A DNA stretch of 64,000 nucleotides from Congeria kusceri (GCA_027627225.1 CM051029.1:6586690-6650689); one strand, 5' to 3'. Shown: positions 1 through 11,798, counted from the stretch's first letter. Program-made: numbers and translations. Notes: generated from the letters alone by a model not told the origin.

Positions 1-600
1 TTGGTATATAACGTTGTACAGTGATCCTCTACAACGATTGCTTAAATGATGCCCATGGGGTCAAAACTGACAACATCCCTTGGCTCACATGGTTTATATA
101 GACTTAATTGCAAAATAACTTTAAAAATCTTCTCATCTTAAACCGCACGGACCAGAGGTTTCATATTTGGTATGTGACATTGTATAGTGGTCAGATACAA
201 AGATTGTTCAAATAATTCCCCTCAGGTCAAAACTAGCCACACCCGAGGGGTCACAATGTTTATATAGACTTAAATAGCAAAATGACTTTAAAAATCCTCT
301 TTTCTGCAACCGCAAGGCCCAGAGGTTTCATATTTGGTATGTAACGTTGTATAGTGGTCCTCTACAAAGATTGTTCAAATGATGTCCATGTGGTCAAAAC
401 TGACCACACTCCTACACTCACATGGTTTATATAGACGTGAAAGGCAATTTGATTTAAAAATCTTCTCATCTGAAACCGCAAGGCCCAGAGGTTTTCTATG
501 GTATGTAACATTGTATAATAGTCATCTACACAACTTAAATAGTAAAATGATTTTTAAATCTACTCATCTGAACCGCAAGACCCAGTGTTTTGTTAACACA
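1..600. repeat. Tandem repeat, ~166-bp unit, about 3.6 copies
   Basis: Copies begin near 1, 167, 334 and 498 with TTGGTATATAACGTTGTA, TTGGTATGTGACATTGTA and TTGGTATGTAACGTTGTA (the fourth starts ATGGTATGTAACATTGTA and is truncated). Each contains a TTTATATAGACTTAA-like stretch and ends in an ACCGCAAGGCCCAGAGGTTT-type segment. Copies differ by substitutions and small indels. The array may continue left of the window. No coding potential; short ORFs here are chance. Confidence 0.9.
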
Positions 601-639
601 ATTTAAAAACAAAAAATCCGGGCGTAGCACATTTTGTTT

Positions 640-2345
640 CCGCCCTCTAACTCTAGAACGGATTAAGCTATTGTAAAGAAACTTCATACATAGATGCCAT
701 ATAGCGATACCTCGTTTAGAATTGTCAATGACAAGGTCACCGTTACTAAAAATAAAAAAGGGTTTCCGCTAAATAACTTAAGAACGCATTGAGGTATATT
801 AATGAAATTTAATACATATATACCTGTTATCGAGTACTTGCTTGGGATTGCATATGGGGTGAGTAGGGTCAATGTCCAGGTCACTGTAACTAAAAATAGA
901 TAAAAAGGTTTCCGCTAAATAACTTGAGAACGCATTCAGATATTTTAATGAAACTTAATGTATAGATACCTTTTATCGAGACCTTGCTTGCGATTGCATA
1001 TGGGGGTGACTGGGGCCAAGGTCACTGTTACTTAAAATATAAAAAGGGTTTCCGTTCAATAACTTGAGAACGCATTAAGATATTTTAATGAAACTTAATA
1101 CATATATACCTTTTATCGAGACCTTGCTTGGGATTGCATATGGGGTGAGTGGGGTCAATCAAAATAACTGTTACTAAAAATAGGAAAAGGGTTTCCGCTC
1201 AATAACTTGAGAACGCATTGAGATATTTTAATGAAAATTCATACATAGATATCGTTTATCAAAACATTGCTTGGGATTGCATATGGGGTGGGTGGGGTCA
1301 AGGTCAATGTCACTGTTACTAAAAATAGAAAAACGGTTTCCACTCAATAACTTGAGAACGCATTGAGCTATTTTAATGAAACTTTATACATAAATACCTT
1401 ATATCGAGGTCTCGTTTAGGATTGCATATGGTGTGGATGGAATCAAGGTTAAGGACATTGTTACTAAAAATACACAAACAGTTTCTGCTCAATAACTTAA
1501 AAACGTATTGAAATATTTCAATAAAACTTAAAATACTACATAGATACATTATATCGAGACCTCGCTTGCGATTGCATATTGGGTGGGTGGTGTCAAGGTA
1601 ACTGTCACTAAAAGTAGAAAAAAGGTTTCCGCTCAATATCTTGACAAAGCATTGAGATATTGTAATCAAACTTAATACATAAATACCTTATATTGAGACC
1701 ACGCTTGAGATTGAATATGGGGTGGGTGGTGTCAAGGTCTAGGTCACGGTTACTAAAATTGAAACAATGTGTCCGCTAGAAGTCTTGTGAAGGCATTGAG
1801 TTATTTTATTGAAACTTAATACATACTTATCTTATATCAAGACCTTGCTTGGGATTGCATATGAGGTGGGTGGAGTCGAGGTCAAGGTCACTGTTACTAA
1901 AAATATAAAAACGGTTTTCGCTAAAAAACGTGAGAACGCTTTGAGTAATTTGAAAGATATTTTAAAGAAACTTAACACATAAATACCTTATATCGAGACC
2001 TTGCTTGTGATTGCATATGGTATGGGTGGGGTCAAGGTCACTTTAACTAAAAGTATAAAAACGGTTTCCGCTATATAACTTGAGCAAGCATTGCGATATT
2101 TTAATGAAACTTAATACACGTATCTTATATCGAGATCTCACCTGGGTTTGCTTATGGGGTGGGTGGGGTCAAGGTCAATGCCACTGTTACTAAAAACAGA
2201 AAATCTGTTTATGCTCAATAACTTGAGAACGCATTGAGGTTTTTTAAAGAAACTTCATATTTAGATACCTTATATTGAGATCTCGCTTAGGATTGCATAT
2301 CGGGTGGGTGGGGGTCATTGTCACTATTACTAAAAAAACAAAATA
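640..2345. repeat. Tandem repeat, ~145-bp unit, about 12 diverged copies
   Basis: The junction TTTCCGCTCAATAACTTGAG recurs near 772, 918, 1059, 1201, 1346, 1491, 1635, 1778, 1922, 2074 and 2216. Each unit also carries GGGATTGCATATGGGGT and a GTCAAGGTCA/TTACTAAAAATA stretch. Spacing is 141-150 bp and identity moderate. This is a non-coding satellite-like array of a type common in molluscan dispersed elements. Confidence 0.9.
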
Positions 2346-2380
2346 TTCTCCTGAAACAGCAAGGCCCAGATATTTATACT
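2346..2380. repeat. Detached end of the 166-bp repeat
   Basis: CTGAAACAGCAAGGCCCAGA matches the unit end of the array at 1-600. The 145-bp array is therefore bracketed by pieces of the 166-bp family, which suggests one composite element or an insertion into it. Confidence 0.6.
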
Positions 2381-2539
2381 CAGGTAAGTGCTTTAGTGCC
2401 ATTTGGCCCACTTGTTAAAAGCAATTATGATGCCTTTATCTCAGTAGAGCGATCAAAGGTCATCGTGGCCCTTTTATTGGACAATATCGCCGGATTTTTT
2501 AGATCGCGAACCAGTATAAAACAGTACAATTATCAGAGT

Positions 2540-2572
2540 GGTAATTTTCACTGTTTTAAACAGTGAATTACC
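2540..2572. repeat. Short inverted repeat (hairpin)
   Basis: GGTAATTTTCACTG and CAGTGAATTACC flank a TTTTAAA centre. The same arm motif (CAGTGAAAAT/ATTTTCACTG) recurs near 31340 and in the small TIR element at 48851-48963, so this may be the remnant of a dispersed inverted-repeat family. Confidence 0.5.
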
Positions 2573-2580
2573 ATTAGTAT

Positions 2581-3239
2581 TTTACCTATAAATTAGTAGA
2601 AAGCATAAAATAGAAACGTTTTATTACGCAAACGTGTGTTTACAATTATTTTGTATATATTATATTACGTGTGTTTGTTCGTAAAACGTAAAACCAACAG
2701 TTATACTTCCTAATGCAACGACCTTGTCTGTGTCCTAAATATGTTTTGTAGATGCACGCGGTGATTTGCACAAAGATGAAGTGATTTAGAAAATTGCAAA
2801 TCCCATTTGGTGATACAGCTATGAGGGACAAAGTAAATATTGTAGTTTAACTAGGTTAGTACGCATTCACAATTCAGTTTGCAAATAAAGTTGGTTCATT
2901 CTCAACATAAACTTTATTTATGGCATGTAAATTATGACCCAATAATATATGCACACCCAACGCAGCAGTTTAAATCTGTTCATAGCATTGTGGATAACTG
3001 CAACGGCTGCCCATTACAACTCAACACACGTGTATTGAACCTGTTTACATTAAAAATAAATATTAAGTCAAAAAACATTTTGCATAGCATCAATAGTAGG
3101 ACCACTGGCAATATCAGCACTATTAACAACCACCACGGTCAAAACTATCAACATCTGTATTTATAAGAACCATCAAACAACTTTTTATTGGCCAACCAGC
3201 CACAAACAAGTCAAGAGACAATCGTTATCTGGCGCAATT
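2581..3239. other. AT-rich sequence without recognisable gene
   Basis: Only short ORFs with no family signature. The last ~100 bp already resemble degenerate units of the 47-bp minisatellite that follows. Confidence 0.5.
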
Positions 3240-4640
3240 TCCCATCTATAACAACCATCCTTTTCAAGGCTAGTCAACCCAGTCAAGTAACTACCTCCGT
3301 GTCAGTTACTACACACTTTAGAACATCCAAACCCAGTTACTCCTCTAGTACGGAACTGTTCACTCTAGCACAACCCACCTAAGTAACTACCGTTGTCTGC
3401 CAATATCACTCTAGTACATTATTAGAGTTACAACCGACACAATTCACACTAGTACAACCCTTCAAATTAATGTTGTTCTAGTTTGGCACTATATAATAAC
3501 CATCCAAGTAAACTACAAATCGAAATAATTGTGCTAGTTCTGCACTATTCAAATACCCAGCCAAGTAACAACCATTGTCATGCACTATTCACCCCGGAAC
3601 AACCCAGTCTAGAACTGTTTCTTATCCAGCACTATATACTCTAGAACTACCAATCCATGTATTTTCACAAGACATGCACTACTCTAGAACAATTTAGCCA
3701 AATAATTGTCCTAGTTTTGCACTATTCTCTCTAAAACAACCGAGCTAGGTAATGTAACAACCCTAGTTCCACAAAATTATTTCTATAACAACACAGCCAA
3801 TGAACAGGCTTACTAATATTTCTACTAAACAAAACCATGAACAACCCTTTTTGGACACTATTCACTGTAGTAAAAACACAGGCAAGTAACGTTCTACCCT
3901 TGTCCGCTATAACTTATTAAATACATTTGTCCCGAAAGTTCACTCTAGAAAAAGCTAGTTAAGAAACTTACCCTGCCCGGGACGTTTAACTCTAGAATTA
4001 CCAAGCCTAGTTACAACTTTTGTTCGGAACAACATATATTCACGCTAAACTAACTCAGCTAAGTACAATGTAACTACCCTTGTCCCGCAGTTTACACTGT
4101 AAATCACCAAGCCAAGTAACTGATGTAATTATCTTTATTGGGTATTATGTTCTTTACAATAAACCAGCCAATTATCAACCATTGTCTTGCATTATTATCT
4201 CTAGAACATCCAAGACAAATAAATATCATCGTTCTATAGTATTTACTCTAGAAAATCCAGTTAAGTACTTGTATCTACAAGTATCCTCTTTGATAGCATG
4301 CTATCTAGAACAACCAAGTCAAGTAAGAATCATTACCTTGCATTATTCGCTTTTGGACAACCCCGCCAAGTAACTATCCTCAGTCGATATGAGTTGCTTT
4401 AGAACAACCCAACAATGTAATTAACGTTGTCCTCCGTTATTCCTTCGAGAATAACCCAGCCGAGTAAATGCTACTGCCCTGTATTCTTCTCTATACAACA
4501 ACACAGCCAAGTAACTACCCCTCGTTCGATATTATATTTCTCTCGAACAACTAAAGCCAATTGATATCCCTGTTTGATACTGTTTACTGTAGAACAACCT
4601 ATCCAAGTAGCAATCATCGTTCGATAGTTTATGCGCACCA
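3240..4640. repeat. Ancient minisatellite, ~47-bp unit, ~30 copies
   Basis: Units follow an approximate consensus of AACCCAGCCAAGTAACTACC, then a TTGTCCTGCACTATT-like stretch, then CACTCTAGAAC. The register is clearest at 4310-4640, where seven consecutive units of 47-49 bp can be laid out. Earlier units are shorter, longer or mutated (for example near 3370, 3545 and 3855). The unit is not a multiple of three and all frames are interrupted, so it is not a coding repeat. Confidence 0.8.
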
Positions 4641-6061
4641 AACTTAGAAACGATATCCATCAGGAACTATCAATTCTTGAATTACGGATGAATTTTACTA
4701 TGAGAGTCAATGTACTCCAACAAGCTAGATACGTGTAAATGCGTTTAACCAAGATAGGTGCCAACCATTTAAAACCATTCAGACATTATTATATAATGGC
4801 CGTCAGACTCAGCTACAACTTGGGCTACTACCAATCCGTGTCAACCACGTATCTACTTATCTACTTAGAATACATAAGTTTGAAGTGTTAAACCTTTTCC
4901 TTTGAATTAATATGTGTATATATTTGGACTAATAAACATGTGAAGTATATTTAAACTCGTTATCATTTATTCATGAATAAGGCAATTATTAGTGTATTTA
5001 CTTCTACATTTACAACATGCTTAGTTGAGAAGACATCAATGAATAGTTTCCTTTCGAATGTGATAATACAAGACAACGATTGAGTCTATGTTTTGATTTA
5101 GTTTTCTTTATTTATAATTATACAAACTGGCAATGGTATGGATATTCGGACATGAAACTGCAAGTAATATACACATGCATAGTTCAAATATTTTTACATT
5201 AAGAGTTCATGAAAAAAGCATCTTCCATTTCAGTTACAATAGGCACATGTTATATAATAAAAAAAAAAGCTTTGAAAAGAATCCTCTAGTAAGCACATTA
5301 CAAGTAGCATTATTACTGTAATTACGTTATGTTTACACGCAATGTCATGTTAACACTAAAGTATTAACGTGTAACCTAAAAGTATAACAATATAACAACA
5401 TTATTCAATCATTTATATTTAAATGAGGATTGAAGGGTAGGCACTTATCACCAGTTAATTTTTAACTTGCATTTTTTGAATTCATGTCGCATTAAACACA
5501 GTGACTACAGAAATAGTGGCATTAAATAAAGCTGATAAAACATATAACTCATGGTTGAAATTAATTAATTATTCCTTTCTTAAACATAATAAAGACCTTA
5601 CTTCTTAAGCAACCAATGTCGAAGTTGTTTTTATTACAAATTCTTAATGTGATCAATTATTCATATAATGACGTAAATATTAGACGAGCTGTTTCTTACT
5701 GTACTAATTTAGGCGAATGTATAATGTATTTGACTCAAATTTTCACTAACACGACAATGTATAGGTTTCAAACAGATATCCCCTCTATGTCTAAATACAA
5801 CAATAACTAAGCAGCGTATACAAAATACTGTCATAACAACGGAAAAGGCCGTGAACCTAGTCGTAGCACGTGCACCATTAAATATGTACGTACTCTTTGC
5901 AACCTTCAATTATACTTTCGTGCGCATTCATGGAAAAATCGTATTGTGTCTGAATATATAACGCATCATTTATATTTGTAATGCTAACACTATTAAAATA
6001 TGGTGTTTTAAATATTGAAAACATACTTTCATTTAAATCACTAAGAGCTGTGCATACTTAC
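4641..6061. other. Intergenic, no gene recognised
   Basis: AT-rich unique-looking sequence. A hydrophobic 66-residue minus-strand ORF at 5709-5909 lies where a 3' end of the phosphatase pseudogene could be, but it shows no PTP motif and was not assigned. Confidence 0.4.
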
Positions 6062-6190
6062 CGCATTGGTTATTATTTGTTTTCTCCTTTTGCTGACCAT
6101 CCTCGACGTAACATTTTATTCTCTCCACAACGCACCACATGGCAGCGAACAATTCACTCTGGTGTATCCATCACTGCAATTAACACATGC
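6062..6190 (-). pseudogene. PTP D2 signature-like exon
   Basis: Reads VNCSDGYTRVNCSLPCGAL, then after a frameshift VERIKCYVEDGQQKEK, ending at a perfect GTAAGT donor. CSDGYTR.. matches the degenerate CxxGxxR signature of D2 domains, followed by the LLERVK-like helix. No later exon was recognised. Confidence 0.65.
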
Positions 6191-6400
6191 GGCATGAGCA
6201 TTCGATAAATACACGCATATTAATATCTATAGCTTCAACATACTATTTTGCAGATGTGTGTTCGTGTAAAATTCACCTGCCTGAAATTGTAATGTCATAT
6301 ACACAATATATTATTTGCTATTGCCTATATTTGGACATATAGTTAAATGTTATTCTTAGTGGCACTGAATGACAACCGGTCCTTCTGTTGCAAACTCTTA

Positions 6401-6499
6401 AACGTCTATCACAATGTTCAGCAGATCCTCCGCTTCGCAAACACTTGCATTTTTGGGCCACTTGGTAAACTGTTACACTCGAACATCGAAACTCTGTTG
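6401..6499 (-). pseudogene. PTP D2 exon with WPD-loop relic
   Basis: After GTTTTGTAG the frame reads SFDVRV, a TAA (6473-6475), then QFTKWPKNASVCEAEDLL and NIVIDV. QFTKWP.N..V......LL is the WPD-loop region of a PTP. Asp is already replaced, as is usual in inactive D2 domains. Confidence 0.75.
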
Positions 6500-6625
6500 C
6501 TACAAAACACGATACATTAACTGTTAATAATAAGCATTTAAAGTTTCGTTACATATCCAGACATAGACAGTTCAATAAATGTTACGCCTTATGCAATAAT
6601 TTATATAATATTTTGTAATAGTTAC

Positions 6626-6751
6626 CTCCCCGATACGTTTGTATGCAATGGTACTGTCCCGAACATGACCCCTGTGTGAGCTAGAGACAAGTGCTGCTGC
6701 AAATGGATCTAGTACGAGGACATTATCATCAACCGGAACGACGGAATGGAC
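6626..6751 (-). pseudogene. PTP D2 middle exon
   Basis: A 126-bp phase 0-0 exon, fully open, between ACATTCAG and GTAACT. It encodes VHSVVPVDDNVLVLDPFA, then AALVSSSHRGHVRDST and IAYKRIGE. VHSVV fits the strand after FWRL.... in D2 domains; the rest is divergent. Confidence 0.55.
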
Positions 6752-6998
6752 CTGAATGTATACAAGCGTTTGATAGTAGACAACCAAATTACATATATCA
6801 ACTACACGTACATATGCAGATTTGATTGTTATTGCATTGTGTTGTTGTTGTTAGTCTTAAACAGAATAGCGTATTCTCTATATAATAATTAGTTGCGTTT
6901 TGACCTTATTGTGCATGATAATATTAAAAAAGCCGTTATTCTATTAGCCGCAGTCTTAAATGTAAAGTATTCTTTTAATGCAATACATATGTATTTAC

Positions 6999-7078
6999 CT
7001 CGTCGCAAAACGTACCGACCAACTTCTCATAGTGGTCTTGTAGCAAACGCACAAAATCAATTTCTGAGCTTGTTGATG
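6999..7078 (-). pseudogene. Open exon of RPTP tail, domain not assigned
   Basis: Eighty bases between ACCCAGTCAG and the donor GTAAAT, open: STSSEIDFVRLLQDHY and EKLVGTFCDE. Splice sites and position support it as an exon of the phosphatase pseudogene, but I cannot place it on the PTP fold. Confidence 0.45.
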
Positions 7079-7868
7079 CTGACTGGGTTAAGATCAGTTT
7101 GTTTTGCTCGATAAATGTATTCATGAAACAAAAGTAATCATTACATTTACATATTCCACGTTTTGCAAAGTTACTAGTACTTACCTAGATCTATCGCAGA
7201 TTTGGGTAAACAATAATGCCGATAACGGAAAAAAAAGTAATTACCCAGATATAGATTGGAAAATATTCAGGAACCCAAATACAAAACATACAGACTGCGA
7301 GTCAGACATGTACATAAATATATAGGCATACAGATATTCACACACCATTCGCATGCATACAGACATTCAGATATTTTGGTATGAAAACGTGCACGCTACT
7401 GGTTTTATTATCGCTGTAAAATATATTATATCCATACAGATACAAGTGCTTGGAGAATTTTTTATTTACCGATATGTAAACTGCATTTATGTAATCGTTA
7501 TGACCCTTCATGTGTACAAACAAGTTCAGGGCAGGTCGGTATTTGTCCTCTGAAACAACAGTGTATATATCGTTAATTGTACAACAAGACAACAAGACTC
7601 AAGACTCAAGTCTGCCAAACGAGATGCATTAAGGATACACACCTAAACCCTGAAGCATTAAAAGTATAAACACAAATATCACTCAAAACAGGTGATTTAA
7701 GTTAGATATGGAATACGTTTCAATATATCGAAGAGTATGGTATACATTAATTAAAGAATGGTGTCGTTATAGTGGTTAGACTAGGCACTTTCAAATACGA
7801 TTATTTAAATTTTAGTCATATAGCTTATACGTAGAGTGTTAGCTTTAATAGTATTTCACGGAATATAC

Positions 7869-7996
7869 TAAACAACGCAGCTGGTACCGCAGCTGGATCA
7901 ACGTTCTTCTTCTTATTTTCAGGCTTTTCACCATCTAATAGTTTGCTGTAATCGTCATCTGCCGTTGCTTCCACAAAATCAGGGGATGCTTCATTG
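7869..7996 (-). pseudogene. Exon leading into PTP D2
   Basis: An open minus-strand stretch reads NEASPDFVEATADDDYSKLL, DGEKPENKKKNVDPAAVPAA and LFS. The KPENKKKNVDP.AVP part resembles the N.xKNR...V.P block of a PTP domain, here taken as D2. A possible donor is GTATAT. Confidence 0.5.
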
Positions 7997-8373
7997 TTAG
8001 TTCAATATATACTCAAAACTTATGTTACGGCATTATACGAACATAATGTGTAATTTAGTTAGTATTGGGTATTGTTGCAATATGTGTACTTATTTTCACA
8101 ATTAATATTTAACAATAATAAACTATACATACTTTAACAACCGTGTATGAACCGAGTTTTATATTATATAGTTTATATGTGGCTAGTGTTATTACTAGTT
8201 GTGTTATAATATAACAAAGGCACGCATGTAACAAGCTACACACACATTTACATGTACCCTGTACATGTATATGATTACTATCTAAATAATGTAGTATCTT
8301 TCAATTCATACGTCGTATTCCTGGTTAAGGAAGTCATTTGATTGGTTAGAACCAGCATACAGCTTGTTTGTCA

Positions 8374-8433
8374 GTACATCTCCTGCTGGACAAAGTGCCT
8401 CACAAAGACTGCATGGAGATATAAATACTGGAG
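8374..8433 (-). pseudogene. PTP D1 C-terminal exon (QY motif)
   Basis: After TCCACAG it reads LQYLYLHAVFVRHFVQQEMY and a TGA at 8371-8373. It corresponds to the EQY.F.h.al.e end of a PTP domain, and its phase 0 fits the preceding MVQTK donor. Confidence 0.7.
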
Positions 8434-8628
8434 CTGTGGACCATGCAATTGGCAAACAATAAAACTAGTATGAAATATCCTGTGCATATGTTTTAATACA
8501 AAGGGATGCTATAAAATACTAAAACTAATATGATGACATTAATACAATTCATTATAATGGTTTATATTTGCACACACTAAGCTCGTGGCCGTAGAATAAT
8601 AATATATAAATGTGACAGGAAAGGTTAC

Positions 8629-8824
8629 CTTTGTTTGCACCATAGTGATCCTTGGTTCCCTCAATTTCAGGATTGCATCAAACAAATTAACCTGTTTTTC
8701 CGCCATACAAGTAGTCTAGAGCAATACATAGTCCCAGTACTGCCCACTCCAGCACTACACAATACAGAAAACATTTGCGAAACATTAATACGGTTTGGCA
8801 TTAACACAGCACAAGACGTATTGT
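8629..8824 (-). pseudogene. PTP D1 catalytic-signature exon with Arg lost
   Basis: Acceptor GTCTTTAG, donor GTAACC. The frame reads VSQMFSVLCSAGVGSTGTMY, then by two frameshifts IALDYLYGGKTG and NLFDAILKLREPRITMVQTK. Family knowledge: HCSAGVGRTG is the phosphate-binding loop, followed by ..ALD.LL and VD.F..v..LR..R..MVQT. The Cys is kept (signature at 8733-8759), but His is Leu and the phosphate-binding Arg is Ser, so catalysis would be lost even without the frameshifts. Confidence 0.88.
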
Positions 8825-9038
8825 CTAAAGACAATGTAAATGAAGACAGGAAGAAATGATGTATTCGATATGTTTCGTACTTGAAATTTAAACCTTATAT
8901 ACGCTTTACCAGGGATTGTTTAACAATACAAATGCATATTGTTGCTCAAATGCAGGTTAAAATTTGTTGGCTGTTTATACACAATGTAAAATAAATTGAG
9001 CGTATTTGATTCAATAAATCACGATGACAGCATTATAC

Positions 9039-9165
9039 CTGCAGTGGACCATCCACGGGGAGCTACCATCCATGCCGACAGACAGACAGATCTGTGTCCG
9101 GAATTTTGAAGTGACAGTGCGTAACAACGTGGACGTCTCTAGAACAAACCTAAAATGGTCCAATA
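9039..9165 (-). pseudogene. Probable PTP D1 exon around the WPD loop, heavily decayed
   Basis: It lies between the QYWPD and signature exons. Fragments VTHCHFK, PDTDLSV and, in frame before the donor GTATAA, PVDGPLQ resemble the V..FHF..WPDHG.P..PL segment, but stops and shifts prevent a continuous reading. The opposite strand is open for ~57 codons here, which I regard as a shadow. Confidence 0.4.
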
Positions 9166-9419
9166 GTAAAGTAGTTGAGGTAAAACATTTATAATTAATA
9201 TGTTTTGTTTCTTTGATTATACATTTAAGTTATTAATTTATATGATATTTGAGGAAGCATAGAAAACCAAGCCAGACAGAAGGCAAAATTAATATACACG
9301 AAAATTAGAAAATAAGTGCTAATTAGATATTTGTTAAGCAAATTAGTAATATTTAAAGTGGTTTCCATAGTAAGGTGTGTACACAATTGATCAATCGAAT
9401 GATCGTGAATTAAAACTAC

Positions 9420-9539
9420 TTTGAACAATGCAGCTTTCTAATCTCAAAATCAGTGTACTCCTCTTCTGTCAGCATCGAGACGGTGTAATCCTCGTTTTTG
9501 CAGTTTTCATTTATCTGGCCAATACTGGAATCACTTAGT
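9420..9539 (-). pseudogene. PTP D1 exon: QYWPD block, stop and frameshift
   Basis: Acceptor TTCCAG, donor GTAGTT. The frame gives K, a TGA (9531-9533) where Cys is expected, then FQYWPDK. After a one-base shift it reads ENCKNEDYTVSMLTEEEY and TDFEIRKLHCSK. This is the KCxQYWP...y.V.......y.iR.L block of PTP domains. Confidence 0.8.
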
Positions 9540-9751
9540 CTGGAATAAACATACCAGTATCGTCATAAACCACTTCACATATATCATACACACGTGTGGC
9601 CTTCCTTCATGCAGATATATAAATATATTGCCAATGACATAAATTGAACACATTAATTATCAGAACCTACTGGCTTTACAAAGTGTACATTATACAAATC
9701 AATTATATTATAAATCAATTATCGATTTTAAATAAGTATTGAGACAACAAA

Positions 9752-9855
9752 TCAAATCTTTGAATCCTCGACATGATTTGTTTCCATGGCCACCACATTG
9801 ATGTTTTCCGACCATTTCATTCTCCATGTAACAGCAATGGTAGAAGCCAACGGAC
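9752..9855 (-). pseudogene. PTP D1 exon: GPLAST...WRMKWS
   Basis: Reads GPLASTIAVTWRMKWSENIN then VVAMETNHVED, matching the QGP...T..DFWRM.W......VVM.T...E block of PTPs. No GT is found where the donor is expected after the HVED segment, which may be a further lesion. Confidence 0.8.
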
Positions 9856-9974
9856 CTATAATACAAAATGTACACATCCTAATGTATTATAATCAACATA
9901 TGGTATATATATGAACTTATGTGACGACTGTATCTGCTTTATATAAATTCGCCTAGTAAGAAAACTATCTCTAC

Positions 9975-10011
9975 CTTGAGCAGCGATGTATTTTCTAGAC
10001 AATGTATAGCC
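9975..10011 (-). pseudogene. PTP D1 exon: KYIAAQG
   Basis: A 37-bp exon (acceptor GTTTTAG, donor GTAGAG) encoding GYTLSRKYIAAQG, the YIAtQGP block of PTP domains. Exit phase 1 fits the next exon, which starts by completing the Gly and then Pro. Confidence 0.8.
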
Positions 10012-10261
10012 CTAAAACAAAACAAATAGCAACGATCATACGTAACTGTGTACTAATTTGTTATCGAAAATATATATAATTTTTTTACAATATTTTTTTT
10101 TTCTGAGCTCTGATAACTACAAATTTTATAAAAAGCAATACTTGCTCTATAAATGTTCATTTAATAACCGCATTAATTTACAGCAAACATATATATATGC
10201 ATGTATGTGTTCAAAACTGAACATATGCACACTTTAAACTATATAAACTGGTATGCCTTAC

Positions 10262-10338
10262 ATCAATAAAACTTGCGTTAATGAAGTCAGAATCCTCGTT
10301 ACAGTCTATGATAGGCCATAACACACGGTTTTTATCAT
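10262..10338 (-). pseudogene. PTP D1 exon: KNR...DFINASFID
   Basis: A 77-bp exon between TTTGAACAG and the donor GTAAGG, open throughout: DDKNRVLWPIIDC then NEDSDFINASFID. This corresponds to the conserved KNRY...DYINASYIDGY block of classical PTPs. Its exit phase 0 fits the next exon. Confidence 0.85.
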
Positions 10339-10509
10339 CTGTTCAAAGGAAATAATAGCACGTTATCATTCTACTCACAACTTGTATGAACATTACTGTA
10401 GATACAATGCGCCATTCATACTTCAAAATTGTGTACATATAAGAAAACATTATGTTTCAATATTCTGTAAGAACTAATGACAAGGGAACATATTTTGTAT
10501 CAGATTTTC

Positions 10510-10577
10510 GACATATTTGCCGGCGTTTGAGCTGCATCTGATGAATATTTTATATTCTCAGATATCGCTGTTAATTT
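10510..10577 (-). pseudogene. PTP D1 exon: KL...PAN segment
   Basis: After the acceptor TTTGTTTCAG the frame gives KLTAISENIKYSSDAAQTPA and NMS, comparable to the KLP.G.....A..P.N.aKNR stretch that opens PTP domains. The donor is not certain. Confidence 0.6.
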
Positions 10578-10725
10578 CTGAAACAAAGAAACACAGTCTT
10601 ATGGACGTTCGTCAACTATATATTGGTAGGTTTATTATGCATTTATTAGCCAGAATGTATACAAAGTGCACACAGGCCAAGAATATTTTACTATACTTAA
10701 GCAAGTGATTTTTGATTAAGCTTAC

Positions 10726-10945
10726 ACTAAACTCTATGAAAACGTCCGTTGGGTCAGCTTTAGCATCTTCCACAGTTTTTCGAAATTGCTTGATGGATAT
10801 GTCGGACTTTTAAAGTGTATACGTTCCTTAATGAGATTATCGTAAATTGGATCACGCTCTATAGCAAATGAATGCTTTTTCTTAAGCTCCGATTTCTTCA
10901 GGTGTTCATTTTTATTAGCCGCTATCGCTGGTTAAGGCTTAAGTT
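10726..10945 (-). pseudogene. Juxtamembrane / PTP D1 entry exon
   Basis: Between AATACTTCAG and the donor GTAAGC. The frame reads EHLKKSELKKKHSFAIERD and IYDNLIKERIHF, then shifts to ISIKQFRKTVEDAKADPTDV and FIEFS. The last part matches the region before a PTP domain (I.v..F...v......F..EF). One stop near the start and one frameshift are present. Confidence 0.65.
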
Positions 10946-11469
10946 CTGAAGTATTCATCATACCTTAACAACAAAAACAATGTTTAACTATAAATACGAT
11001 ATGTATCATGTTGAAACAAAACTGATACATGTATACATTTTGCCGTGTATGTATCATTTGGATGTGCACATTATTGTTTATACCAATTAAATTGTTTATT
11101 TGCTGGTGAATTTATAATGCGGTACCTGTGTTTAAAGACTCAAAGCATTTAAATAATAGATAAAATAAAACATAAACCAACACAGTTATGCAGCAATCAA
11201 AATATTATGAAAATGAATGTCCAAGAGGTGAATATATTTAATTTACTTACCAACGTTTTGGTGAGTTGTAAACTCACGTTTAGGTTGTTTTAATATATGA
11301 AAAACCAGCGATACGATTAACGTTGTCACGTTTAATTTACACACAGAGATAAAAAACAATTTCCATGCAGTGTGAGCCCATAACTATTCGTTATAATTGC
11401 ACTGCATCGTTTATTAACACTATAATTAGTAGGCAACAGATTTATAATAAAAAAGCGTTGCATCAATAC

Positions 11470-11509
11470 CTGTTGGATGTTTCATTGTGTGAATGTTGAT
11501 TTGCAGATT
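11470..11509 (-). pseudogene. Short juxtamembrane exon of the RPTP pseudogene
   Basis: Forty bases between TGACTTTCAG and the donor GTATTG, encoding about 13 residues (ESANQHSHNETSN). Its entry phase matches the TM exon. A second mini-exon candidate ends at a perfect GTAAGT donor near 11268. Confidence 0.55.
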
Positions 11510-11798
11510 CTGAAAGTCACGTAAATTACATTTACTGTGATTAAGCTCTACTACCCAACTTATTGTTTTGATTGAGAGCAATACATGCAACTTAATTTAT
11601 ACTCGATAACGGTATTCCATCAAAAACTAAAGTATTTTTAGTTTAAATTCAAAATGTATGCTCCTAAAAGGTATGCAATCAAAAACTAAAATATGTTTAG
11701 TTTAAAATCAAGTTAAATGATTTTGGAAAACATATTTACTATACCTATATTGTTTATTATTAGTATTTGCTACTGCAACGCACGTGTTACTAACGTAC

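Noticed and set aside
9023..9181. Plus-strand open frame with ATG and GT donor opposite the D1 exon
   Set aside because: It overlaps the decayed phosphatase exon on the minus strand, has no family signature, and is explained as a shadow.
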